Positions 36,511 through 49,200 of a stretch of 64,000 bases of DNA are shown here, piece by piece. The notes below the pieces were generated by a model that had not been told where the DNA came from, did no database searches, and worked only from the letters and a program-made list of their open reading frames with translations. A program made the position numbers and the translations under genes. Source of the DNA: Malus domestica (lineage: Eukaryota; Streptophyta; Magnoliopsida; Rosales; Rosaceae); assembly GCF_042453785.1 (NCBI RefSeq), contig NC_091673.1:15409501-15473500 (forward strand). Reading direction: 5' to 3'. Position 1 is the stretch's first letter, and each line of letters opens with the position of its first letter.

Positions 36511-38363
36511 ATGGGGAAGAAGAAGAAGAGAGCCGAATCAGAAGCAGAAGCACAACCAGAAGAGAACAAAGTCGAAATTGTGAATGGCGACTCTCATCAG
36601 AAAGATAAGAAGAAGAAGAAGCACAAATTCGACGGACCCGCCGTGATACCTTCCGTGAGCATAGCCGTCCCCGGTTCAATCATCGACAACACTCAATCCC
36701 TCGAACTCGCCACCCGAGTATATTTTCTCTCCATCCAAACAGATAATTGCTCTCGTTTCACTTCCTCTTCATTTTTTCTAATTAATTAATTATGTTTATT
36801 ACCAAATATTTCTCAGTTGGCCAGTCAGATTGCCCGTGCCGCGACGATTTTCCGAATCGACGAGGTTTCTATCTTTAATACTTGTTTATTTGAACTATGA
36901 TTATCAAAATTAGAGGTTTCTGTTTGGATTGCTTCGGTAAGGGATAAAAGCGCTTCTTGACTGCCAAAAGTGCTTCTGTATACGTGTGGTGGAGAAATTT
37001 AGAAGTGCTTGTGGCTCAGAGGACGCTTTCTGGAGAAGTACCTGTGAAATGCTTCTTCAGGAGCACTTCCGAGGTGGAAATTCACTTGGATTTAAAAAAA
37101 AAATTTCAACTTGTTTATAAATGAAAGCACTTTTAACAAAAGCGCTCGTGAGCATTAGCGGTTTCTATAGAAGCAATCCCCAACGGGCCCCTAGTTATAT
37201 CAGTTGATGTGTAAATGAGCATATTTGTTTACTTTGTAGTTGATTATTGTATAAACAGGTGGTGATATTTGCCAATAAGAGTGAGTCTGGCTCATTGCCA
37301 CAAGCTGATTCGGATGAGAATGAAAGCGGTGCTGCTTTTCTTGTACGAATCTTGAGGTACCTTGAGACACCTCAGTATTTGAGAAAAGCTCTGTTTCCAA
37401 AACACAACAGCCTAAGATTTGTGGTGAGTTCCTCGATCATACATCATATGATGTTGTTGTTGTTGATTTTCAGCTTATACCTCGACTTACATTGCTTTGA
37501 CAGGGCATGTTACCCCCGCTTGATGCTCCGCACCATCTGCGCAAACATGAATGGGGTCCATTTCGGGAAGGTAAGGTGCAATGGGTGGATTTTAAGACTT
37601 CTTGTGATATTGAAATAATGACTTTTCTGAAAGACAAAAATTTGTCTGACTATATTTGCGTATACCCACGACGACAATTTTCTAGATATTAAACAAGAAC
37701 CAACATGATAAAAATGGTTCAGTCTTCCGACTATACATGGGATGATGGGATTGTACTATGTAGTTTTGTTTGATTGTGCTTTCTGTTCAGAGTCTTTAGA
37801 CATATGGCCATAACTTTGAGAGTGTGCGATAAATGTATAGGTGTCACACTGAAAGAAAGACCTCCCAACCTTGTGGGAACACTAGTTGATGTGGGCTTGA
37901 GTAAGGTACTCCCTCCAATTCTAGTTTACAGTAACAAGGGTTATTGCTTGATAGTTTCTTCCTCGCCTTCACCTCTCAAGACTTGGCCATTAGTTGATTT
38001 AGTGATGAAATATGCAGAATGTCATTGTTGATCAAGTACTTGATCCTGGAACAAGAGTTACTGTGGCTATGGGAGCCAGTTGGAACTTGGATGCTGGTAA
38101 TGAATCTGTCCTGAATTTGTTTTTCGGCCTTTTCTGTTTTCTTTCTCGACCATTAATGGAGGCTTTACTATTGACTATGAATCTTACGTGGGTATTGGCT
38201 TCTTTCTATTGCATTGATCTAGATATATCACGCCAGGTTGTCTCATCCTCCAAACCTAGGGAAGAAGCAGGAACATATTGGGGGTACAAAGTGCGCTATG
38301 CTTCTAATATTACTTCAGTCATGAATGAATGCCCATACAAGGTACTCATGCATTGACCCTATG

Positions 38364-38422
<59 letters not shown>

Positions 38423-40087
38423 CAAACCCCTTCCCGTAAATACATGATTTCATGTTAATCATTCAGATATGGTGTTTCTTTATCAACTTTGTTATTCAAT
38501 CACAGGGTGGCTATGACCATTCAATTGGTACCTCAGAGCATGGTCAGATTATTAATTCCTCTGAGCTCACTGTACCTACTTTCAGGTACTTTTCTTTGAA
38601 CGTACTAACCATTAATAACATTGTGTTCATTAGATGCTGTGCATTTTGCATTCTCTGGGTAACTGGTAGCTACTGAAGGCAGCTGTGTTTCTGTATGTTG
38701 TAATTTGATAGATGCCTATTGTAGTTTGTATTCATTGACTAGATTGCTTAGTTATCAGGTAGGCTCTTGATGTACCCGGGATGGAATTTCAACTTCTTTC
38801 AATCTATTAACCTCGTTCTAGATGCACATTCTTTTTAGGGATATGTAGAATATAACACGATGCCCTTCCGCCCCCTTCCTCCTTCCATTTCTTTTCTGTA
38901 GATGCTTAAATTGTTACCTTATGTGGGTTCTTTAGTTTTCTGGTTAAGTAAGGTTGCCTGGTGCCCTTCTCAGAGATTGGCCTGAGGACAACCATTTCAT
39001 CTCTATTACAATATTTTATCCGTAAAGTTGCATTAAACAGAAAATGAAAATTGTACATAAGACAAGTACTGACAAGCTTCCAGTCATATTTTTTTTATTT
39101 GAATAGTTGACTGTATTCAGTTGTGTTTAAAACATCATGGGTATTTTGACTTTCTTTAGGGTAATGCTATTCACACACCCCTTTTTACCTCACACACACT
39201 TGTTAATTTTTGTCCATTGATCTTCTTCAATTCATTCGATCTGATGGCCGGAAACTGGGAAGGGCGTGTGAAAGGTAAAAAAGGGTGTGTGTGGATAGCA
39301 CCACCCTTTTTTTATCTTCAGTTTTTTGAGAAGTATATCAGATTTCCTATGATTTTTAGTTTTAGACACTTAATATCTTTCTAGTATTACTACTTCCAAC
39401 TATATTATGAAACTTTTTTAGCACGAGGCAAATGTGAAATTAGATACTTGTTAATTGACTGAATGAATATTTTGGCAGGCATCTATTGATTGCTTTTGGT
39501 GGACTTGCTGGGTTGGAAGAGAGCGTTGAAGAGGATGCTAACCTAAAGGTATTGTTCCTAGGGCTTTGGCGTGATATTGTGAATTGATCAGGGCTTTGGT
39601 TTTCACAACTTATAGTAGGTATTGAGTTGTAAAAACAAACTACTCCGTATATCTTAGCAATCTAAAAAAATGTGTTACGTTTAGACTTTTTACCCAGAAA
39701 ACATCCCCTTACGAACTTCTGAACATCTTTATGATCTTGAAAACGCTTGCTTGAGGCGAAACATCTAGTAGCTTGTTTAACTGAAAGTAAAAATATAGAA
39801 ACGAAGCAGTAATTGAATTCTGTTTTTGTTGGATCTTTTTGAAGGCAAAAAATGTGAGAGAGGTATTTGATTTGTATTTGAACACATGCCCGCATCAGGG
39901 GAGTCGAACAATTCGAACTGAGGTACTTATGGCGTACTCTTTGCTCTTCTATGCATGGATGAAAACTTCTTAGTGAAAAAAACTGCGTTATTATTTGCTT
40001 AATTTGCTTCTTCATGAGCAGGAAGCCATTCTCATATCTCTTCAGTATTTCCAAGAACCAATCAGCCGAGCATTGAAGAGAATTTAG
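36511..40087 (+). CDS. C9orf114/SPOUT1-like RNA methyltransferase, 11 exons
   Basis: Exons: 36511-36717, 36817-36864, 37259-37423, 37504-37570, 37841-37905, 38018-38096, 38223-38341, 38506-38585, 39479-39548, 39845-39922, 40022-40087; 1044 nt, 347 aa. A lysine-rich N-terminus (MGKKKKRAE; KKKKKHKFD) could direct it to the nucleus or nucleolus. Family motifs follow: VSIAVPGSIIDNTQSLELAT, ARAATIFRIDEVVIF, YLETPQYLRKALFP, GMLPPLDAPHHLRKHEW, FREGVTLKERP, VDVGLSK, then REEAGTYWGYKVRYA, YDHSIGTSEHG, HLLIAFGGLAGLEE and the tail CPHQGSRTIRTEEAILISL. The last part resembles the SPOUT knot that binds S-adenosylmethionine. The human relative (CENP-32) works at spindles and kinetochores; a plant role is not established. 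Introns 2, 7 and 8 carry a MITE, a microsatellite and another MITE. Confidence 0.92.
36914..37191. mobile_element. MITE in intron 2 of the SPOUT gene
   Basis: The left end AGGTTTCTGTTTGGATTGCTTC and inverted right end GGGGCCCGTTGGGGATTGCTTC (each 22 bp, so quoted here only as the element termini) match at their inner halves and are flanked by TAG on both sides (36911-36913 and 37192-37194). The interior repeats 'aagtgcttc/gaagcact' motifs. PIF/Harbinger-like is likely but uncertain. Confidence 0.6.
38367..38418 (+). repeat. (CT)26 microsatellite in SPOUT intron 7
   Basis: A pure CT run that starts 25 bp after the intron 7 donor, CT on the coding strand. Confidence 0.95.
39159..39306. mobile_element. 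MITE, 'TGCTATTCACACAC' family, best copy, in SPOUT intron 8
   Basis: The left end GGGTAATGCTATTCACACAC and inverted right end GGGTGGTGCTATCCACACAC pair over ~20 bp, and the pairing continues (cccctttttacct against aggtaaaaaaggg). The flanks TTA (left) and TTT (right) could be a mutated 3-bp duplication. It is the clearest of three family members here. Confidence 0.8.
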
Positions 40088-41825
40088 CATTAAAGCTCAC
40101 TAATTGGAGGACATTAGGAACTTCCACAGTTGCCAAGATCACAGGGAATCTGAAATCAAGTCATGATTCTTCCGATTCGTAACTTTGCTTCTAACATCAT
40201 TAAAGGCGGGAATAGCAATTATGCAGCAGAAGATTATCCTCGTCCTTTTTGTTCATTTGTTTCTGCCCAACCGGTCCACAAGCTGCTCAACCTTAAGCTG
40301 CGTGATTAAGCGGACAATTTGTGATCTAAATTAAGCTGCAAGGTTGGAATGAAAGTCTGCCAAAAAACTTAATTGATGTTGTAATCCGGGTGAATATTGA
40401 AGAGTTTTTGTATTGGCGCCTTGAGTAGGTGGATCCAGCGCAGCTGGTAAATTTCGGACCACGAACTCATTGTTTTCTTCTTGTAAACATGTAAGGTAGA
40501 CAATTTTTTCTGGGGCTGAAAACATATATTTAAAAAACTGTATTGAAAACTTTAGAAAGCCAATTACCAAATATGGATGGGTTTTTTGGTTAACGATACG
40601 GTTCTCTGAATTAGTCTAATCTATAGAATATTGTGATTCGAACTTGAATGCAAATGAGGCTGTGTATCCAAAACTAGTTCACATCTACCAAATAGAGGTG
40701 ACTCGGCTTATTAGTTTGGATATGAAAATGGAAAATATTAAAAAAATTTATCGAATAAAAACCAGAACGACTAATCTATCATACTGAACAAAACCGATCG
40801 ATTTGGCTGGTTACAATTTGGAAAAATAATTGTTATGGGGAAAGTAGTTTTGGTTAACCGTATAGGTGCATAAAGAACTACAACAGATCCGTACACACAC
40901 TATGCAAACAAAGAAAATTGAACAGGTTGATTTTGCCATTCCACGTGTCTATTACTTGATAAAACCGTTGAATTCCTGTTTGTGATTTAAACGCGTCATC
41001 CTTAATTGAAATGTTAAGCGATCTACGTGACTCTAATTGTCAAAATTAAATCTCCAAGTCCTTTAAGTGAAAAAACAATCCTATGAAAAAAAAAAATTAG
41101 TTGGATGCAAATGTATTAACCCAATACAATCCTATGAAATAAAAAGACCACCAACAAAAGAGAGTAGCAAAGGTACCGTTTGGTACATGGTACGGGACGG
41201 AATGGAATGGGATGAGACGTTCTATTCTATGTTTGGTGTTGCTAAAACGGGTGGAACGCGCTGTTCCACGGAACAAGTTTTGGGTGAATTTTCGTTCTAC
41301 CTCATCCCCTGGAACGGCTTATTCCACATCTGTGGAACATAAAATTATAACCTCTCCGTCTCCTTCTTCTTCCTCCTTATTTCCATCCAAGGGCATCTTT
41401 CCTCCCTATCCGTTCTGTCCCGTCCCGTTCCATTCCGTTCTGTTCCATCCTATTCTGCATACCAAACGATACCAAAGGGCAGAGAAGGTATAACAGTGGA
41501 CGGTTCCTATTTCTCATCCGCACAGGGGTAATTTCGTCATTCACGAAAAATAGAGCCGTGTTAGGCAACGCCACAAATATAATAATTCGGTCCTGATTTT
41601 TCCAATAAAATCCAAAGAGAAAAAAAGAGGGCGAGAAAACCCACCCGAACGCCGAAACGAAGACAATCACCCAAGTGATCCGATATACAGAGAGAGAGAG
41701 AGAGAGAGCGTGATATTTGTAAAGCAACATCACAGATTAAACCCAAAAAAAATTCAATTCAAAAAGTGACCGTTTGAAATCAGATCGTTTTGGGAGAGCT
41801 TCTGTGCGTTCTTTCTCTCCCGCCA
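40088..41825. other. Intergenic DNA between SPOUT and SNF2 genes
   Basis: 1.74 kb. The first part is the probable SPOUT 3' UTR. It contains a TIR element (41172-41473), and a short GA run (41690-41708) in the SNF2 leader. The plus-strand frames at 41067-41493 are inside the element and not supported. Confidence 0.5.
41172..41473. mobile_element. TIR element, 302 bp, with long inverted ends
   Basis: The ends GGTACCGTTTGGTA and TACCAAACGATACC are inverted repeats, and the similarity runs ~50 bp inward (gggacggaatggaatggga against cggaatggaacgggacgg). Centre: paired 'ggaac' motifs and a CT-rich stretch. The flanks (CAAA left, AAAG right) do not give a firm target duplication. Confidence 0.65.
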
Positions 41826-44800
41826 ATGTCTCCAATGGCCGAGCTGGACAGCAGCAGCTCCAGCCTCGACCACGTCCACAAGACCAAGTCCCTGATCTGC
41901 GCCCTCAACTTCCTCTTTCGCAACCTCCCTCTCCCTCCCGACTTATTCAACGTCGTTTCCAACATCTACGCCGCCGCCCCGGATGCCCCTCTCGACGGTG
42001 ACGAGGGTTTGGTACGGTTTCTTCCCACTCCCTTTTGTTTTTTCCAAGTTTTGGGTTTTGGGTCGGTTTTGGTTCTTGGGTTCTTGTCAATTTGGCGTCC
42101 TGTGTTGTTCTTTGTGTGAATTGGCGGTTTGGGTTCGTTTCGATTTTGGGATTTTGGTGAAGGTTGTGGAGTATGAGATTTGGTAGGAAAAGTTTCGACC
42201 TTCATGTGTTAATTCAATTGAATTTCTTCACTTGAGGTGTAAGGGGTTTGTTGCAGCTTTTTTTGTTTGTCTTTTATAGTTTTGCTTTGTTGATTCCAAA
42301 TTTATTGACTTTGAGATACGTAATGCTTGCAGGATGGCCCTGATAGTTCTGCTGCAGGAGAAGATTTATTAGCAGACCTTGGAGATGCACTTTTGGAACA
42401 ACGTCAAAATTTCACGTCGGGTGCTGCATTAATAGAATCGAAAGAAAAACGTTATGAAAGCCACATTCAGCATCGGTTAACCGAACTTGAAGGTGATTAA
42501 CTTTTACAATTTCATGAGAACTAATCACCTAGTGTTTCACATTCTTTTGCTCCTTTGCCATTCCTGCTAAACTTGATGAATAACATTTATTCAGCGTCCA
42601 AGAACACCTTTGTATGTTTGGTAGAGCGGCGATATAATGTTGTCAATAGGCTCCCAGTTATTGTATGTGAAAATTTCTGCACATTCAACTATGTTCAAAC
42701 AACGTGAAGGAAAGAGAGAAAAAAAGAGAAGGAAAAGCTAATTTTTTAATATTTTTTAATGATTAGTCTGGTTGTCGTCTGTCCTCTCACCCTCATTTTA
42801 GAGTAGGTGCAAAAGTTACGGATTTGATTATAATGTGACCTCTAGTCCTCACCTCCTTTTGCTGAAGAGGAACAAGGTCAGGTTTGACTAGGTCTTTGCT
42901 CTGCAATTTTTTCTTGCAAAAGAACCATAGTGGTCATGTCTTAACCTGTGTTGCTCTTAATTTGAAGACCACATCGTTTTTGCACCTTTGGGCCATGTTT
43001 TAATCTGTAATTACTTAATTCAATGGTCAGCCAGAAATTATTATTTCAACCCTATGAATAGTGTTCTCAACTGCTTTTGGAGTCTCATTAGTGTTTTTAT
43101 GTTGTACAATTATTGTCTAGCCTTACTTACCACTGATTTTGAATCAGAATTACCTTCAAGTAGAGGAGAGGACCTGCAGACAAAGTGCTTGCTCGAACTC
43201 TATGGGCTAAAGGTAAACTTGATATACTGATATTGTTTTGAAAATTCCCTTTCAGGAAGACACTTTTCCGTTTTTTCCTGTGAGTCAAACTTTTATGTAC
43301 TCGTTAGCATTTGCCATTTTCTAAAAATATACAACAAAAAGAGTTATTATTGTGATTGTTATGGAGAGTTTTATGTTTTATATGTTCTGGTACCAATGGA
43401 TGACATGCATGTCCTTGTTGGCAAGGACTTCTTTCTAGCAGCTTGCAGAATTGCAAAAGAAGGTCCGCTCTGAAGTGAGTTCAGAATACTCACTCCGTAT
43501 GCATTGTGAGCATCCTGACAAAACATTGTTTGACTGGGGCATGATGCGATTGCGCACTCCACTGTATGGTGTTGGAGATGCTTTTGCCATGGAGGCCGAT
43601 GATCAGTTCAGGAAGAAACGAGATGCTGAGGTTATATACTAATACATGCATTACTTATTTGAAATGGTTACACTTAGAAGGGGGATAATGAAAATCTGGG
43701 GTTTTAGAGTAACTTGTATTGACAGAACGGGGTGCCACAGTGGAATTCTTTGATTGATTGTATTTGGCTAGTAATTTTGACACTCCTCTTTTAGCCTTAG
43801 GCACTCCTCCTGCGAGTGCAGAAGAATTTTAAATTAATCAGTTAGGAGTGCATATGGCTAAAAGAGAAGTCCCAAAATTGCTATCCTTGTATTTTAGGCT
43901 ACCTTCTTTTGGTGTTGATAACGAGTAAATGTGGTGTTTCATTTTAAGGAAAACTAACGAAAAGTCCTAAAAACTTTAGTTTTTAACGAAAAGGACAAAA
44001 TAAAAGTGTAAGTGAATAGTACCAGGAGTGACTTTTCAAGGTAAAAATGTCCTTAACGTTAAAAATGAACCGGGAGTGTTTCATTAAGATTCCCTATTTT
44101 ATAGAGAAGAAAGGCTATAAAATCTGAGGCATATCATAATTTTTATATGTTCTTAAAAGAGACTAATAATCAGTGGGATGATCTAAGTGAATACGTGTTA
44201 AATGCCTCAGTGCATCCTGAAAGCTGCTGATACAGTAACATATCTTTGATGCAGCGCCTCTCAAGGTTAGAAGAGGAGGAGAAGAACAACATTGAGACTA
44301 GGAAAAGAAAATTCTTTACAGAAATACTTAATGCTGTTCGTGAATACCAATTGCAAATTCAGGCTTCTATGAAACGTCGGAAACAGAGGAATGATCATGT
44401 CCTGGTATGCTTTTTGTCTTTTCATAACTATTACTTTTTTTCTCTTCACCTGTAATGTCTCTGTTTAAATGTATGGGATAAACTCATCAAAGATGTTCAT
44501 ACTTAATTTGGAAAAGACCAAGGATCAGTCCATATTGCTCACACAATCTTGGTCTCCTACTCAATGATGACGAGGCACAATATCCATGCTCACCATAACC
44601 CCATTAGATTGAGATCGGGCGACTGATAATTGAATCCTAATAAAGTACTTTTCTTTTTTGAATGTATGTTAGCTGTTGGATTTTGATCCAATAGTTCGCA
44701 GGCATAAATTTTCATGCTCCCTAAGGAGTAGGTGACAATGACTGTACACACACACACACCCACACCCATATTATATGTATACATATGTATCAGAGATGCT

Positions 44801-46215
44801 TTAAAGGAGGATCCCATAAGCAAAAGGGGTCACGTGTGAGCCCAACTTCATCAAAACAGCAATCTTTTAAAAATCATCTTTACTTCTTGAAGACAGAATT
44901 TATTGTTATATTAAGCGCCTGAACTAACAAAAGAAATGTTGGAATGAAATAAGGTGTATACTATTCTTACTACATCTTAATGGTGAAAGAGTCGGTTTAT
45001 CATTATCTTATTTTGACAGAGTTGGCATGGAAAGCAAAGACAACGAGCCACAAGGGCTGAGAAATTGAGGTTCCAGGCCTTAAAGGCTGATGATCAGGAA
45101 GCATACATGAGAATGGTAAAGGAGAGCAAGAATGAAAGGCTAACAATACTTCTTGAAGAAACAAATAAACTCCTTGTTAATTTGGGAGCTGCTGTTCAGC
45201 GGCAGAAAGATTTTAAACATTCAGAGGGTACTGAAGAAATGAAAGACTCTGAAGGTGAATTGACAGAGTTGGAAGAAGATGTGGACCTCATTGATTCTGA
45301 TTGTAATGATGACAGTAGTGACTTGCTTAAAGGTCAGCGGCAGTATAACTCAGCCATCCATTCTATTGAGGAACAGGTAAAAGATAAAGTGTTATTCTAT
45401 GCCATCATAGTTTAATTTTTTCACTCCATTTATATTCTGTTGTACAATTTGACATTTATGATTTATTTGTTTTAACTACTTCCTTGTATAGTATTCGTAT
45501 CAGACCTTGACAGCTAAAATTTGGGCTTCCTAGGTCTTAGCATTAAATTAAGCCACAAATCACTCATGTGGAAGTTCTTTTTGTGAAATTTAGGAATTTA
45601 AGAAAGCTGGTGTTAATCAAATGAGCACAATGCCCTGTGTTACTTATTCTATAAGACTGGCATTTGCGTTCTTTGTCTTAAGGGGATTGAACCTTCTTTG
45701 GGAATTTCCTTGGCCTTCAAACATGCTTTTATTATTATTTTCTTGGCTATTATACATATAGGTATACAGGTGGGTGGATTACGCATATGAATTAATTCCA
45801 GTATAAGGGGGTGGTTCATTTGCCTCATATTCTGTGTGAGCTGTTTGAAAGCTTTTTAAAAGCTTATTTGTGACAGTGTTGGAATTGCTGAGTGCTCTGG
45901 AGCAGAGGATTTACTAATAATTAAATTCAACAGGTGACTGAGCAACCCTCCATGCTTGAAGGTGGAGAACTGAGGTCTTACCAGGTTGAGGGCCTACAAT
46001 GGATGGTTTCCTTGTTCAATAACAATCTAAATGGTATTTTGGCTGACGAGATGGGATTGGGTAAAACCATACAAACTATATCATTGATTGCATATCTCAT
46101 TGAAAACAAGGGTGTCACTGGACCCCACTTGATAGTGGCTCCGAAGGCCGTATTACCAAATTGGGTTAATGAATTCGCAACGTGGGCTCCTAGGTATGTG
46201 TACAGGGTCTTTAAA

Positions 46216-46251
<36 letters not shown>

Positions 46252-49200
46252 TCTCCCTCTCTCTTCCCCCATGTATATATGTAATATGTACCTACTACAT
46301 AAGTAATAGCATGAAAGAAGAATTATGACAGATCATTTTATGTATTTTCTTCTTGACCAGTATTGCTGCTATTCTTTATGATGGACGTCAAGACGAAAGA
46401 AAGGCAATGAGGGAAGAATTATCAGGGGAAGGAAAATTTAATGTGTTGATCACACATTATGACCTTATCATGAGGGATAAACAATTTTTGAAAAAAATTA
46501 ACTGGTACTACTTGATTGTTGATGAAGGACATAGGTTGAAGAATCATGAGTGTGCTCTTGCACAAACACTTGCAGGGTATGTGCTACATGCCAATAGAGG
46601 CCTATTTTCTTTTGATGTTTTATTACAAGTCTATGTTTCTTCTTTCCATTTTTAGCGAATTCAATAGGGCTTATTATTAACCTTGTTATCACCCCTCTTT
46701 AAGTGTGAGATAACACTTGCTTTAATGCTTTATTTTATGTTTTTGCTTTCCAAGTTGTGGTCATCTTGTTCACTCCTTGTGTAGTTGAATAGTTTTATAA
46801 GTAGGATTTATTAATTTTTGTTTTTGGATGGGCAGAAAGCTGCAGTATAGCTGTTTATTTCCTGCTATGACCAGAAAAAGCTGTTTATTTCCTACCTTTG
46901 GGTGAACAAACTTTAAAGATGAATTGGAAACCCAAAAAATCTTCTTAACTCTGTAATAATACATTTGTGGTTAAGGTCCAAGGTTGGTTGTAAAATTAGA
47001 TTTAGATCATTCAATGTACTTATTAGATTTATATCATTCAATGTACTTCCGAAGAAACAAAGAAAGGAACGAGTTTATCTTGCAGATCGCATAAGAATCT
47101 TAAATGTATCTGATGGCAGCCAGCCAGAGCAGTCCTTAACCTCTCTAAATTGGTGATTGCCCTCTGTTGTGTCACCATATGATTTTAATGAGCAAGTCTA
47201 ATAATTTTGATGGAAAGATATAGAGATAGAAAAAAGGATTTACACATGGTCTTTATAGATTTGGAAAAACATATGATAGGGTCCCAAAAGACATTCTTTG
47301 GAGGATTTTAGAGAAGAAAGAAGTACGGGTAACATATATCCAAGCTATAAAGGACATGTGTGATGGAGCAAAGATTGCCGTAAGAATTCATGAAGGACAA
47401 ACCGAAAGCTTCCCCATAACTGTAGGGTTACATCAAGGCTCATCCTTAAGTCCTTACCTTTTTGCATTGGTAAGGGATGAGTTAACGGGACATATTCAAG
47501 ATGATATTCCTTGGTGTATGCTTTTCGCAGACAATATAGTGTTGATAGATGAAACTCAGGAAGGGGTAAATGCAAAGCTTAAACTTTGGAGAGAAGTGTT
47601 GGAATCTAAAGGTCTTCGCCTAAGCCGATCAAAGACAGAATATATGAAGTGCAAGTTAAGTGGAAATGGAGGCCCAAATGAGTTAGGGGTGAGGATCGGA
47701 GATCAAGAAGTACCAAAGAGCGACCACTTTCACTACCTAGGATCTATCTTGCAAAAGAACGGAGAATTAGATGGAGACATCAACCATAGAATATAAGCTG
47801 GATGGATGAAGTGGAAGAGTGCATCCGACGTGTTGTGTGACCGTCGTATGCCACTGAAGCTCAAGGGAAAATTTTATAGGATGACAATAAGGTCGGTGAT
47901 GTTGTATGGCATGGAATGTTGGGCGGTAAAGCATCAACACGTACATAAAATGGGTGTAGCAGAGATGAGGATGCTTCGTTGGATGTGTGGGAACACGAGA
48001 AATGATAAGATTAGGAATGAGGATATCCAAGGTAAAGTAGGAGTAGCCGAAATTGAAGGAAAGATGGAGAAAATCGGTTACGGTGGTTTGGACATGTGCA
48101 AAGAAGGCCTACTGACACTCCAGTTAGAAGATGCGATTACGGGACAAAGGTCTAGGGCCGAAGGGGTAGAGGAAGACCTAGGAAAACTTTGGAAGAGACT
48201 CTAAGAAAAGACTAAGAGTACTTGGATCTAACGGAGGACATGACACAGAACCGAGCGCAATGGCGTTCTAGGATTCATATAGCTGACCCCACTTAGTGGG
48301 AAAAGGCTTTGTTGTTGTGGTTGTTGTTGTTTGTCTTTCCTAGTTTTTTGTCCTCACTTCCTAGGCTCCCTACACCGATGAAATGTGAAGATTAAGACTG
48401 TTTACTTTGCAAAGGACTTTTCTCTGTTCAGAGGTAAAAGAAAGTTGGTCCAATATTTGAAGTTTTGAACTAGGTCTTGATACACTGATTAGTTATAAAG
48501 ATCCATGGAGTTTCAAAATTGTGTTTCTGTGTTTCAAGTTTGCATATAGTTTCAATAGTGTTTGAGTTTTTATGGTCGATTATCCTTGAGTTTTTGAAAG
48601 GTGTTTTGGGTCAGCATTTGCTGGTTTCTTTTTTTCCTAGTTTTTAATTTTTATAATATGAAGGCTTTATTAATTTTTTTACTTGGACACAGTTATGATA
48701 TGCGACGAAGACTTCTGTTGACTGGTACCCCAATACAGAATAGCTTGCAGGAGTTGTGGTCCCTGCTTAATTTCCTTCTCCCACACATTTTTAATTCAGT
48801 TCAAAATTTTGAGGAATGGTTTAATGCACCTTTTGCGGATCGGGGCAGTATTACCCTTACTGATGAAGAACAGCTATTGATCATTCGCCGTCTACATCAA
48901 GTGGGTCTTGCTCGCAGTTTCTGTTTATTTTGGTTTTGTGGACTTTTTTTTTTAAAAAAAAAGATAAAAATTTCTTTATGATGTAGGTTATACGGCCCTT
49001 CATACTGAGGAGGAAAAAAGATGAGGTGGAGAAGTTCCTTCCTGGAAAATCTCAAGTCATACTGAAAAGTGACATGTCAGCATGGCAGAAAGTATATTAT
49101 CAACAAGTTACAGATGTGGGCAGAGTTGGGCTTGATAATGGTTTGTTCCTTTCCTCCATGCTAGATCTGCATATCCGATATCAACCCTATCCCCCTTATT

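Noticed and set aside
41790-41825. SNF2 translation starting upstream at 41790
   Set aside because: That codon is TTG; the first ATG in frame is 41826.
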